Positions 26,193 through 35,428 of a stretch of 64,000 bases of DNA are shown piece after piece. Source of the DNA: Paraburkholderia megapolitana (GTDB lineage: Bacteria; Pseudomonadota; Gammaproteobacteria; Burkholderiales; Burkholderiaceae). A program made the position numbers and the translations under genes. Under the pieces are notes generated by a model, which did no database searches, was not told the origin of the DNA, and worked only from the letters and a program-made list of their open reading frames with translations. The stretch's first letter is position 1; every line of letters begins with the position of its first letter. The DNA is taken from positions 2,138,501-2,202,500 of the forward strand of contig NZ_CP041743.1 in NCBI RefSeq assembly GCF_007556815.1. The letters run 5' to 3'.

Positions 26193-29100
26193 TCAGGTAT
26201 CGGTCTGGCCGTCGTGCTCGGCGAGCCGTAGCTTGTGTGTCACTTCATCGAGCTTGTCACCCAGCATGCGGCGCACCGATACATAGAACACCGGGATCAG
26301 CAGCAAGCCGAAGACCGTAGCAAACAGCATCCCGCCGATCACACCAATGCCGATTTCATGTCGCGACGCGGCACCGGCACCGGACGAGATCACGAGCGGG
26401 AACACACCGAGTATGAAGGCCATCGACGTCATCAGAATCGGTCGTAGCCGCAGCTTCGCCGCATTCAACGTCGCGTCGAAGAGCGTCATGCCGTGCGCCT
26501 GGCCATCCACCGCGAATTCCACGATCAGAATCGCGTTCTTCGCCGCCAGCCCGATCACCGTCACCATGCCGATCTTGAAGTAGATGTCGTTCGGCACGCC
26601 TGTCAGCAGACAGAAGGTCAACATACCCAGCAGGCCGAGCGGAACCACCAGCAGCACCGCAACCGGAATCGACCAGCTCTCGTACAGCGCAGCGAGACAG
26701 AGGAAGACGATCACGATCGACAGGATGGTCAGCAGGGTTGCCGAGTTCCCGGCCAGGATTTCCTGATACGACTGTCCTGTCCAGTCCGCGGCAAAGCCCG
26801 GCGGCAACGATTTGTTGATGATGCCTTGAATCGTGTCCATCGCCTGGCCGGTCGAATAGCCGGGCGCCGAGTTACCGACGATTTCGATTGCCGAATAGCC
26901 GTTATAACGCGGCAGTGCCTGCGGACCCACACCCCAGGTCGCCTTCACGACGCTCGACAGCGGCACCATGTTGTACGGACTGATCGCGCTGTTGCTGACC
27001 GACGGATTGACCGGTGTCTGGTAGCCGCTCGAGTTGACGCCACTGGCCGTGCTGCTCGAACTCGTGGTCGTGGACGATGAACTCGTCACATTGGTCGGCG
27101 TGTACAGATGCTGGAGCGAGTCGAGACCCATCCGGAACGGCGCATCCGACTGCACATAGACGCGCTTCACGCGGCCTGCATACGTGAACTGGTCGATGTA
27201 GGAGGGCGCCAGTTGCGACTGGATCGTGCTGTAGACGTCGTTCAGCGACAGTCCCATCGACTGCGCCTGCACGCGATCGACAGTCACCTGCAGTTGCGGT
27301 GCTTCAGGCAGCGAGTTCGGGCGAACACCGAACAGGACCGGATTCTTGGCCGCCTGACCCAGCAGCATGCCCGTGGCCTGTCCCAGTTCAGCACGCGATT
27401 GCCCGGCGCGCGCCTGCAGGTACATGTCGACCCCGCCAAACTGACTCAACCCGCGGATGGTCGGCAGATTCACCACGAAGATCTGGGCGTCGGTAATGCT
27501 GTGCAAGATCCCATTGGCCTCCGGAATCAGCTGCATGGCCGTTTTCGAACGTGCTTTCCAGTCGGTCAGCTTGATAAAGATCATGCCGACGTTTTCGCTG
27601 TTACCGACGAAGCTGAAGCCCTTCACGTTGAAGATGCCGGCAATGTCCTTGCCGATCGGGCTGTTTTCGAGCTTCTTGTTGATCTCGGCCATTACCTGGC
27701 TGTTGCGTTCGAGCGTCGCGCCGGTAGGCAGACTGACCAGTGCCAGCATGAAGCCCTGATCCTCGTCCGGTACGAACGATGTCGGCAGGCGAGTGAACAG
27801 GAACCCGGTCAGCACGGCGACCAGTGCAAACAGAACCATCCAGCGCGGTGCGTGACGAACCGCACGCGTGACCTGACCGAAATACGTATCGCTCAGCTTG
27901 GCGAATGCCGCGTTGAACCACCGGTAGATCCTGTTCGGTTTCTCGTCGTGTGTCGGCCGGAGAATCGCAGCACACAGCGACGGCGTGAACGACATCGCGA
28001 GGAACGCCGAGAAGCCCATCGAAATCGCAATGGTCAACGCAAACTGCGCATAGATGATGCCGGTCGCGCCCGGTTGAAAGGCGGACGGCACGAACACCGC
28101 GATCAGCACCACCGTAATCGCGACGATGGCGCCGGTAATCTGGCCCATTGCTTTTCGCGTCGCTGGTTTTGGCGCGAGCTTCTCGTCGGACATGATCCGC
28201 TCGACGTTCTCGATCACCACGATCGCATCGTCGACGATAATCCCGATCGCCAGCACCATGCCGAACAGCGTGAGCTGGTTGAGCGAGTAGTTCAGCGCCT
28301 TCAGGCCGATGAACGTACCGAGCAGCGCGACCGGAATGACCAGTGTCGGAATGATGGTCGCCCGCAGGTTCTGCAGGAAGATCAACATCACGAAGAACAC
28401 CAGCACGATGGCCTCGATCAGCGTGCGGACCACGTCGGTGATCGACGCCGTGATGAACGGTGTCGTGTCGTAAGGCACGTCCCAGCTCACGCCAGTGGGC
28501 AGATCCTTCGAGAGGATCGCCATCTCGGCCTTCACGGCCTTGGCGACTGCCAGCGCGTTGGAACCCGGCAGCAGGTACAGGCCGAGGCCGCCCGCTTCCT
28601 TGTCCTTATAGGTCGCGGAAGAGCCGTACGTCTGCGCGCCGAACGTGATGCGTGCAACGTCGCTCAGGCGGACGACCGTACCGGTGTTGGTCGACGTCAG
28701 GATGATGTCGCGGAACTGCTGCAGTGACGAGAACAACGCATCGCCGGACACGGTCGCGGTGAACGTCTGCCCCTTGACCGCGGGGTCCGCGCCGAGCGAC
28801 CCGGTGGCGAACTGGGCATTCTGTCCGCTGATCGCGTTGACGACCTGGGTCGTCGACAACCCGTAACTTTGCAGCTTGTCCGGATCGATCCAGATCCGCA
28901 CCGCGTATTCCGACCCGAGTTCGAACGTGTTACCCACGCCGTTGATCCGCGCGACCACCGGCTGGATCTGCGAAGCGACGATGTCGCTCAGGCGAGCGGC
29001 GTCGATGGCGGGGTTGGTGGAGGTCAGGCCGATGAACAACAGGATGTCAGGGCTGGCCTTGGCCACGACCACGCCTTGCTCGGTCACGGCGGTCGGCAGC

Positions 29101-29450
29101 AGCGGCTGCGCGAGCTGCACCTTGTTCTGCACCTGCACTTCGGCGATATCCGGATTCGTGCCCGTTGCGAAGCTAAGGGTGATCGTCGCCGTGCCGTTGC
29201 TGCCCGAGGTCGAACTGAAGTACAGCAGGTTGTCGATACCGGTGAGCTGCTGCTCGATAACCTGCGTCACCGTCGATTCCATCGTGGCGGCGTTCGCGCC
29301 CGGATAGGTCGCCGTGACCGTCACTTCGGGCGGTGCGATGTCAGGATACGAATCGATCCCCATGCGCGACAGCGAAATGACGCCGAGCAGACAGATCAGG
29401 ATAGGGATCACCCAGGCAAAGACCGGGCGATCGATAAAGAAACGTGGCAT
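26193..29450 (-). CDS. RND multidrug efflux pump, inner-membrane subunit (AcrB/MexB type)
   Basis: The 1085-aa protein is a HAE1-family RND pump with 12 membrane helices and two large periplasmic loops. It starts MPRFFIDRPVFAWVIPILICLLG. TM4 contains the proton-relay pair in GIIVDDAIVVIENVER. It exchanges protons for drugs, solvents or dyes and works with the adaptor and outer-membrane channel encoded upstream. AAGGAG precedes the ATG, 12 bp after the adaptor stop. An unusual Ser/Thr-rich insert of about 35 residues (near 783-816) lies in the second periplasmic loop. Confidence 0.95.
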   Translation of the reverse strand: MPRFFIDRPVFAWVIPILICLLGVISLSRMGIDSYPDIAPPEVTVTATYPGANAATMESTVTQVIEQQLTGIDNLLYFSSTSGSNGTATITLSFATGTNPDIAEVQVQNKVQLAQPLLPTAVTEQGVVVAKASPDILLFIGLTSTNPAIDAARLSDIVASQIQPVVARINGVGNTFELGSEYAVRIWIDPDKLQSYGLSTTQVVNAISGQNAQFATGSLGADPAVKGQTFTATVSGDALFSSLQQFRDIILTSTNTGTVVRLSDVARITFGAQTYGSSATYKDKEAGGLGLYLLPGSNALAVAKAVKAEMAILSKDLPTGVSWDVPYDTTPFITASITDVVRTLIEAIVLVFFVMLIFLQNLRATIIPTLVIPVALLGTFIGLKALNYSLNQLTLFGMVLAIGIIVDDAIVVIENVERIMSDEKLAPKPATRKAMGQITGAIVAITVVLIAVFVPSAFQPGATGIIYAQFALTIAISMGFSAFLAMSFTPSLCAAILRPTHDEKPNRIYRWFNAAFAKLSDTYFGQVTRAVRHAPRWMVLFALVAVLTGFLFTRLPTSFVPDEDQGFMLALVSLPTGATLERNSQVMAEINKKLENSPIGKDIAGIFNVKGFSFVGNSENVGMIFIKLTDWKARSKTAMQLIPEANGILHSITDAQIFVVNLPTIRGLSQFGGVDMYLQARAGQSRAELGQATGMLLGQAAKNPVLFGVRPNSLPEAPQLQVTVDRVQAQSMGLSLNDVYSTIQSQLAPSYIDQFTYAGRVKRVYVQSDAPFRMGLDSLQHLYTPTNVTSSSSTTTSSSSTASGVNSSGYQTPVNPSVSNSAISPYNMVPLSSVVKATWGVGPQALPRYNGYSAIEIVGNSAPGYSTGQAMDTIQGIINKSLPPGFAADWTGQSYQEILAGNSATLLTILSIVIVFLCLAALYESWSIPVAVLLVVPLGLLGMLTFCLLTGVPNDIYFKIGMVTVIGLAAKNAILIVEFAVDGQAHGMTLFDATLNAAKLRLRPILMTSMAFILGVFPLVISSGAGAASRHEIGIGVIGGMLFATVFGLLLIPVFYVSVRRMLGDKLDEVTHKLRLAEHDGQTDT

Positions 29451-29462
29451 GAGACGAGCTCC

Positions 29463-30683
29463 TTACGACTTGACGCCGGCAGGCTTCGCGCCTGATGCCG
29501 GGGCTGAGCCGACCTGCGCTGAACTTGCACCCGTTGCCGGGGCTGGCTGCCATGGGTCTGCCTTGACAGGCGTTCCCTCACGCGCGCTCTGGATTCCCTG
29601 CACGATCACCTGGTCGCCCGATGCGAGACCGCCTGTGACGATCCAGCTGTTGCGATAGTTGTCGGTTGCAGTGACATCCTTGCGCGCCGCCTTGCCGTCC
29701 GCGCCCACGACCATCGCGTAGGCACCGACGGTGTCGCGCTGGATCGCCTGCTGCGGGATCAGGAACACGTTGTTCTGCGTACCGAGGCCGACCGTCAGCG
29801 ATACATACATGCCAGGCAGCAACTGATGCTGCGGATTCGGCACCTTCGCGCGCAGATTGACCGCACCGGTGGTCGAGTTCACTTCGACGTCGGAGAAGTC
29901 GAGCGTACCCACCTGATCGTACGGACGACCGTTGGGCAGCACCACCTGAACACTGGTGTCGTTCTGCGTGGCGAGGGCGACACTGCCCTGGCTTTGCGCC
30001 TGACGCAGCGTGATCAGATCGGCGGCGCTGATCGTGAAGTTCACGTAGAGCGGATCGAGCTGTTGCACGGTGGTGAGCAGGGTGCCGCTGGAGCCGCTAT
30101 CGGATGTGCCGCTACCGACGAGTGCGCCAGCCGTAACCTGCTGCTGCCCGGCAATGCCGCTGATCGGCGACGTGACCTTGGTGTAGCCAAGGTTGATGCG
30201 CGCACCGTCGACCGCAGCCTGATCGGCCTGAACCTTGGCCAGTGCGCTGCGTTCTGCGGCTTCGGCATCGTCAACGGTTTGTTGCGAGACCGAGCCGATC
30301 GGCAGCAACTTGCGATCGCGCTGCGCGGTCACACGATCATTGACGTAAGTCGCCTGATCCTGCGCCAGCGTAGCGAGATCGGTGTTGAGCACCGACTGGT
30401 AGAAGACCGGATCGATCTCGAACAGCAACTGACCCGCTTTGACTTCGGTGCCTTCCGTATACACACGCTTGAGCAGCACACCGGAAACGCGTGCGGTGAC
30501 ATTCGCGCTGTAATAGGCCGACAGCCGCCCGACGAGATCGCGGTTGAGCGGCACGTTCTGCGGCTCAGCCTTGATGACGCCCACCTGGGGCGGCGGCGGT
30601 GCCGGAGGCGTGCCCTTGCTGCAACCCACGAGGGCGATGAAACTAATGGACAGTAGCGACGTGCGCACAGGCAGTAACGTCAT
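29463..30683 (-). CDS. RND efflux periplasmic adaptor lipoprotein (AcrA/MexA type)
   Basis: From the ATG at 30683 the protein is 406 aa. Its lipobox is ALVGC within the first 25 residues, so it is a lipid-anchored membrane fusion protein. Domains are a lipoyl/barrel-sandwich split around an alpha hairpin (TDLATLAQDQATYVNDRVTAQRD region), a beta-barrel and a membrane-proximal domain. The C-terminal tail is rich in Ala, Pro and Gly. It bridges the pump and the outer-membrane channel. Longer starts at 30701 and 30737 exist but would disturb the signal peptide. Confidence 0.93.
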   Translation of the reverse strand: MTLLPVRTSLLSISFIALVGCSKGTPPAPPPPQVGVIKAEPQNVPLNRDLVGRLSAYYSANVTARVSGVLLKRVYTEGTEVKAGQLLFEIDPVFYQSVLNTDLATLAQDQATYVNDRVTAQRDRKLLPIGSVSQQTVDDAEAAERSALAKVQADQAAVDGARINLGYTKVTSPISGIAGQQQVTAGALVGSGTSDSGSSGTLLTTVQQLDPLYVNFTISAADLITLRQAQSQGSVALATQNDTSVQVVLPNGRPYDQVGTLDFSDVEVNSTTGAVNLRAKVPNPQHQLLPGMYVSLTVGLGTQNNVFLIPQQAIQRDTVGAYAMVVGADGKAARKDVTATDNYRNSWIVTGGLASGDQVIVQGIQSAREGTPVKADPWQPAPATGASSAQVGSAPASGAKPAGVKS

Positions 30684-30727
30684 AGGACACCATGCTTGCA
30701 TGATCGTGGAAAGGAAAAAGACCGGGA

Positions 30728-30754
30728 GTCCGTGCACAAAGATCGGCCACGGAC
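30728..30754 (-). repeat. Intercistronic hairpin, proximal to adaptor gene
   Basis: GTCCGTG and CACGGAC are perfect 7-bp complements with a 13-base loop, in the 185-bp gap between the channel and adaptor genes. It may tune expression or mRNA stability within the operon. Confidence 0.4.
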
Positions 30755-30805
30755 AGCACCTGAATACCGGTCTGGATGAACCGCTTGCGGTGCGTCATAC
30801 GACGC

Positions 30806-30836
30806 GTGTCCGGAACATTGCATTCGAACCGGACAC
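30806..30836 (-). repeat. Intercistronic hairpin, proximal to channel gene
   Basis: GTGTCCGG and CCGGACAC are perfect 8-bp complements with a 15-base loop, 32 bp after the outer-membrane channel stop. With the second hairpin it could cause partial termination before the adaptor gene. Confidence 0.4.
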
Positions 30837-30868
30837 CGCGAATCAAACTGGATGAGTCCCTGCATCGG

Positions 30869-32437
30869 TTACCGCGCCGGAAGTGCTGACACGGTTGCTG
30901 TTGCCGGCTGCTGCCCGGATACGGCGACAGCATCGACGCCGACACCTTTGGCGTCATCCCACTGCCAGCCGCCGCCAAGATTCTTCACCAGCGACACACT
31001 GCTCTGCGTGAGCAGGGCCTGCGTGTCGGAGAGGTTTTGCTGGGCGAGCAGCAAGGTGAGTTGCTGGGTCAGCAGGGCCTGCTCGCTGGCCGTACCTATC
31101 TGGAACTGCGCATGCTCGCTATCGAACAACTGCTGGTTGCGGCGATAGATATGCGCGTAAGCATCGGCTTGCTGCTGCAGATGGTTCCACGACGACAGGC
31201 CGTCTTCGACGTTCTGGAATGCGGTCAGAACGGCTTGCCGGTAGCTGGCGACATTTTCGTCATACGTGGCACGCGCTTCGCGGACTGCCGCTGTACGTGC
31301 GCCGCCGTCGAAGATCGTTCCTGCCAGTGCCGGTCCAAGCGTCCAGAAACGGTTGGGCAGCGAGAACAGGTTGGCGAGCGCGCTATGCTGATAGCCGCCT
31401 TCCGCCGACAACGTCAGCGTTGGGAAAAATGCTGCTTCCGCTGCGCCGATCTTCGCGTTTGCTGCGGCGGCCGTGCGCTCGGCGCTGACTACGTCGTAGC
31501 GTCGCAGGAGCAGTTGCGACGGCACTGCAAGAGGAACAGCCGGTGTGACAAACGCGTAGTGTTGCTGCGGTTCGATCGAGAAACCGCCGGGCGGCACACC
31601 GAGCAACACTGCGATGGCGTGTTCATCCTGCTCGCGCGTCGTTTCCGTCGACTGCAGATCGGCGATCACGACTTCAAGCGTGTCCTGCGCGGTCAGCACG
31701 TCGTCGTTCGACGAGATGCCTTCCTTGAAGCTCGCCTGCGTCATCTCGAGGATGCGCGTATCGATTTGCTGTTGCTGCTTGAGCAGATCGATGTCGACGT
31801 CGGCCTGGCGCAACTGGAAGTAATCGGTGGCGACGGCGGCGGCAATCGACAGGCGTTCGCCGGCGAGTTGCGCATCGCTTGCCTGCGCGCTTTCCTTCGC
31901 CGACTCGACTTCACGCCGCACTTGCCCCCACAGATCGAGCTCCCAGCTTGCCGAGAGATTGGCGCTAACGGAATTGCGCACACCCGGTGCCGATACGCTC
32001 GTCGCACTGCTGCCCGACGATGCGGCGCCAGTTCCTGTGCCTGCGCGTGAACCCGATGCGCCTGCGGTGATAGTGGGGAACAGGCTCGACGTGTTAGCTA
32101 ACACGGTCGCCTGCGCGAGCCGGTATGCCGCTTCTGCTTGAGCAATCGATTGATTCGCCTTCAGCGATTGTTCAATCAGATGCGTCAGCGTATCGTCGTG
32201 GTAATCAAGCCACCACGTACTGGACAGCGACGCTTGTGGATTGGCCTCGGCGCGTTGCCAGTCGACCCCTTCCTTGAAGCTGGCGGGGATTTCGACGGTC
32301 GGCTTGCGGTAATCCGGTCCGACCGCACAGCCTGCGGCGACCAACGTCGCAACAGCCATGCATCCATATTGCAGAACACGTAGACATACCCGCGCTGCGG
32401 GCAACCTGCGAGTACCAAAGCTGGGAGATGCGCTCAT
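30869..32437 (-). CDS. Outer-membrane efflux lipoprotein, NodT/OprM family
   Basis: The 522-aa product has a signal peptide with lipobox VAAGC (Cys37) followed by AVGPDYRKP, typical of NodT-type efflux channels. Two repeated OEP domains follow (FPTITAGASGSRAGTG; FFPTLTLSAEGGYQ) with long coiled helices (QLTLLLAQQNLSDTQALLTQSSVSLVKNLGGGW). It forms the trimeric channel of the tripartite pump. It is the first gene of the operon, read toward adaptor and pump. A palindrome 30 bp upstream is the likely operator. Confidence 0.94.
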   Translation of the reverse strand: MSASPSFGTRRLPAARVCLRVLQYGCMAVATLVAAGCAVGPDYRKPTVEIPASFKEGVDWQRAEANPQASLSSTWWLDYHDDTLTHLIEQSLKANQSIAQAEAAYRLAQATVLANTSSLFPTITAGASGSRAGTGTGAASSGSSATSVSAPGVRNSVSANLSASWELDLWGQVRREVESAKESAQASDAQLAGERLSIAAAVATDYFQLRQADVDIDLLKQQQQIDTRILEMTQASFKEGISSNDDVLTAQDTLEVVIADLQSTETTREQDEHAIAVLLGVPPGGFSIEPQQHYAFVTPAVPLAVPSQLLLRRYDVVSAERTAAAANAKIGAAEAAFFPTLTLSAEGGYQHSALANLFSLPNRFWTLGPALAGTIFDGGARTAAVREARATYDENVASYRQAVLTAFQNVEDGLSSWNHLQQQADAYAHIYRRNQQLFDSEHAQFQIGTASEQALLTQQLTLLLAQQNLSDTQALLTQSSVSLVKNLGGGWQWDDAKGVGVDAVAVSGQQPATATVSALPAR

Positions 32438-32466
32438 TCACGAACCTGCCGATGGGGGTTGACCCT

Positions 32467-32483
32467 GGAACAATTTGTTCCAA
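32467..32483. promoter_or_regulatory. Perfect TetR-type operator before the efflux operon
   Basis: TGGAACAATTTGTTCCA is a perfect 8-1-8 palindrome. It lies 30 bp before the channel gene and 71 bp before the divergent TetR gene, beside an AT-rich stretch that should contain the promoters. This is the expected position and form for a TetR dimer site controlling both directions. Confidence 0.7.
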
Positions 32484-32553
32484 GCGTAATATATTCTAAT
32501 CAACGAATCAATTAATATAAAATTACAAAGCCTTCAATTCTTAATAGATATTA

Positions 32554-33261
32554 ATGGAAAAGTTAAGACAGTGTGGGTGCCGACCGCCTCCGAAAGTGAG
32601 AGACGCACGGGAATATATGCTCGACACCGCAACGCGCCTGTTCTCCGAGCAGGGTGTTGGCGCAACCACGATTGCACAGATTGCCACCGCCGCAGGTGTA
32701 ACGTCAGCGATGGTGCATTACTATTTCACGAATCGCGACACCTTGCTCGACGCGATCGTCGACGACCGCCTCGCGCCCGCGGTTCAGTTCGTCTGGGAGC
32801 CGGTGACCGAAGCTGCCGGCAGTGATCCGTTCGGCATGATCGAAGCGCATATCAGCCGCCTTTTTACCATCGCTGAGCGGATGCCGTGGCTGCCCTCGCT
32901 GTGGATGCAGGATAACTTCTGCGAAGGCAGCTTGCTGCACGAGCGGATGGTGCGCCACCTGCCGACCGGGAAGGTTACTCTATTTATCGAATTGATTGCG
33001 CGAGCCCAGCAAGCGGGTGTGGTCAATCGGGAGATCGAAGCGCCTTTGCTGGTCAATTCCCTGTTCTCGCTGGTGATGACGCCGCTCGCGACGTCGAGAA
33101 TTCCAAGCAAGCTTCCCGGTATCTCCGGGGTGGGGCGGCCGGTGCTCGAGCGGCACGTCAAGGCGCTTGTGACGGGCGGGATGCGGCCGCATGGCAAGTT
33201 GTCAAAACGCGAAGCGGCTCACGGAAAACCTCAGGGGAAACCTCACGGAAAACATAAGTGA
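32554..33261 (+). CDS. TetR-family regulator divergent from the RND operon
   Basis: A 235-aa protein with the helix-turn-helix at about residues 20-65 (EYMLDTATRLFSEQGVGATTIAQIATAAGVTSAMVHYYFTNRDTLL) and a helical ligand domain. The C terminus is a lysine-rich tail with HGKPQGKPHGKHK repeats, probably disordered. There is no good ribosome site before the ATG. It is divergent from the efflux operon with a perfect palindrome between them, so it most likely represses both. Confidence 0.9.
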   Translation: MEKLRQCGCRPPPKVRDAREYMLDTATRLFSEQGVGATTIAQIATAAGVTSAMVHYYFTNRDTLLDAIVDDRLAPAVQFVWEPVTEAAGSDPFGMIEAHISRLFTIAERMPWLPSLWMQDNFCEGSLLHERMVRHLPTGKVTLFIELIARAQQAGVVNREIEAPLLVNSLFSLVMTPLATSRIPSKLPGISGVGRPVLERHVKALVTGGMRPHGKLSKREAAHGKPQGKPHGKHK

Positions 33262-33300
33262 GCTTTTAAATGCACCGCCGGCGGGCGACATGCGCTTTGG

Positions 33301-33861
33301 CTAGAGCGCTGCGAGAACCGTTGCGGTATCGACCACGGTAGCAAATTCTTCATGCAGGCTTGCCAGTGCGGTTTCGTGCATCTGCTGCGCGCTGAAGTGC
33401 TGTCCGTCCGGACTGCGGCGCCCGAAGGTTGCCGTGGCGTCCGCCACAAGGTAAGTCTCGAAGCCCAGGTTGCCGGCCATGCGCGTCGTGGTCGACACGC
33501 AGTGATCGGTGGTGATCCCGACAATGACGAGCGTAACCGCACCTCTTGCGCGGAGCTGCCGCTCGAGATCGGTGCCGATAAAACCGCTGTTCACTTCCTT
33601 GAAAATCACCGGTTCTCCGGGTAGTGGTTCGGCTTCCGGTTTGACTGCGAAGCCGGGGCGATCCGGATGAAACAGACTCTCGGGTCGTTGGGAGCGGTGT
33701 TGCACATGTATGACCGGTCGGTGCGTTTCTCTCCAGCCGGCAAGCAGCGCGGCGACGTTCGCCTCGGCGGCAAGGTTATTGCGCTGTCCCCAGCTCGGAT
33801 CGTCGAATGCTTGTTGTACGTCGATGACGATTAGCACGGTGTCTGGCGACAAAGATTGCAT
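33301..33861 (-). CDS. Isochorismatase-like cysteine hydrolase
   Basis: The ATG at 33861, with AAAGGAAG upstream, gives 186 aa. The catalytic triad is visible: Asp14 in VIDVQQAF, Lys in VIFKEVNSGF and Cys in GITTDHCVSTT. The family includes isochorismatases, nicotinamidases and N-carbamoyl hydrolases. It lies after the GntP permease gene on the same strand (97 bp gap) and could belong to that catabolic cluster, acting on an amide intermediate; that is inference. Confidence 0.9.
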   Translation of the reverse strand: MQSLSPDTVLIVIDVQQAFDDPSWGQRNNLAAEANVAALLAGWRETHRPVIHVQHRSQRPESLFHPDRPGFAVKPEAEPLPGEPVIFKEVNSGFIGTDLERQLRARGAVTLVIVGITTDHCVSTTTRMAGNLGFETYLVADATATFGRRSPDGQHFSAQQMHETALASLHEEFATVVDTATVLAAL

Positions 33862-33958
33862 AGGGGCTTCCTTTGTATTGGCATGCAAGATGAATCAAAG
33901 GATCCATCTTCAGCGCTTGTGCGTTGGCGGGCAAGCGAAGCCCCTGGTGCCGGTACGG

Positions 33959-35329
33959 TCAGACGAATGTCGACAGACCGAGTGTCAACGCCAGTGCCGA
34001 GATCGAAATAATTGTTTCGCATACGGTCCAGGTCTTGAAGGTCTGCGGCACGGTCATGCCGAAGTATTCCTTGACGAGCCAGAAGCCGCCGTCGTTCACG
34101 TGCGAAAGAATCAGCGATCCCGCGCCGGTTGCGAGCACCAGTAGTTCCGGCCGCACGGCGGCGGCCGTACCCACTGCTGCCGATGCGATCGGCGCGACGA
34201 TCCCGGCAGCCGTCGCCATCGCGACGGTCGCAGAGCCGGTCGCAACGCGGATCAGCGCCGCGACGAACCAGGCGAGCAACAGCAACGGCATGTGCGCACC
34301 CATCGCGACATCGACGATCGCCTTCGATGCGCCACTGTCGATCAGAATTCGCCCGAACCCCGCGCCTGCGCCGACGACGAGCGTGATACCCGCGGTCGGT
34401 GCAAGACACTCGTTGGTGAACTTGAGGATCGCTTCGCGTCCAAAACCGCGCGCGCTGCCGAACGTGTAGAAGCTGAGCAGCACCGCGAGCAGCAGCGCCA
34501 TGTCTGGATGGCCGATCAGATGCAGTACGTTGTTCAGCGTCGACTTTGGCGTTGCGATCAGATCCGCCCAACTGCCCACCAGCATCAGCAGCACCGGCAG
34601 CAACACGGTTAACAGCGTGATCGAGAAACTGGGCAGCTCGCGTCCGGCGCGTTGCGCGTCCTGCTCGATAAACTGCTGCGCCATCGGATTCACACCGTCG
34701 AGTACGACGAAACGGCTCGCCAGTTTCGAGAACAGCGGCCCGGCCAGCGCGGCGGTCGGGATGCCGACAATCAGCGCGTAGAAGATCGTGTGGCCGATGT
34801 CCGCGTTATAAGCCGTGACCGCCAGCAAAGCAGCAGGGTGAGGCGGAATAAGTCCATGCACGACCGAGAGACCGGCCACCATCGGAATGCCGACGCGGAT
34901 CATCGAAGTGCCGGTGCGTTGCGCGACATTGAACGCGATCGGAATCAGCAGAACGAAGCCGACTTCGAAGAAGACCGGCAGGCCGACGAGAAACGCGATG
35001 CACATCATTGCCCAATGGACGTTCTTCGGCCCGAACAGATCGATCAGCGTGCGCGCGATGCGCTCCGCGCCGCCTGATTCGGCCATCATCTTGCCGAGCA
35101 TCGTGCCGAGCCCGACCACGATCGCGATATGGCCGAGCGTGCCGCCCACACCGGTTTCGAACGACTTGAGAATCGACGTCATCGGCATGCCGACCGCGAG
35201 TGCGAGCGCAACCGATACGACCATCAACGTGATGAACGGATTCATCTTGAACCGCGCGATCAGCACGACGAGCGCGACGATGGCAATCAGTGCATAGACG
35301 AGTAACAGGCTTCCTTGAACAGTCGCCAT
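33959..35329 (-). CDS. GntP family sugar-acid:proton symporter
   Basis: From the ATG at 35329 (AGGAGCACC upstream) the protein is 456 aa with 12-14 membrane helices. It has RFKMNPFITLMVVSVALALAVGMP, GVGGTLGHIAIVVGLGTMLGKMMAESGGA and SVVHGLIPPHPAALL, all typical of gluconate permeases. The family carries gluconate, idonate, glycerate and related hydroxy acids. Neighbours (PLP lyase, IclR regulator, RidA) suggest an amino-sugar acid or hydroxyamino acid instead of plain gluconate. Confidence 0.92.
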   Translation of the reverse strand: MATVQGSLLLVYALIAIVALVVLIARFKMNPFITLMVVSVALALAVGMPMTSILKSFETGVGGTLGHIAIVVGLGTMLGKMMAESGGAERIARTLIDLFGPKNVHWAMMCIAFLVGLPVFFEVGFVLLIPIAFNVAQRTGTSMIRVGIPMVAGLSVVHGLIPPHPAALLAVTAYNADIGHTIFYALIVGIPTAALAGPLFSKLASRFVVLDGVNPMAQQFIEQDAQRAGRELPSFSITLLTVLLPVLLMLVGSWADLIATPKSTLNNVLHLIGHPDMALLLAVLLSFYTFGSARGFGREAILKFTNECLAPTAGITLVVGAGAGFGRILIDSGASKAIVDVAMGAHMPLLLLAWFVAALIRVATGSATVAMATAAGIVAPIASAAVGTAAAVRPELLVLATGAGSLILSHVNDGGFWLVKEYFGMTVPQTFKTWTVCETIISISALALTLGLSTFV

Positions 35330-35428
35330 GGGTGCTCCTGAAAACAAGATTGAATCGACGTGGTCTACACGCCGCGTCGCATTGGCGATACGGCGGGGCA
35401 GGCACGAAGTAGATAGACCCGCGCGGAA

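Noticed and set aside
27108..28727. A 539-codon open frame on the plus strand inside the RND pump gene
   Set aside because: It is the complement of the pump gene and is highly Arg/His/Asp-rich with no family resemblance; GC bias leaves long open antisense frames.
33262..33300. CCGCCGGCGG palindrome as a terminator between TetR and isochorismatase genes
   Set aside because: It has no loop and no T tract, so a stable hairpin is unlikely.
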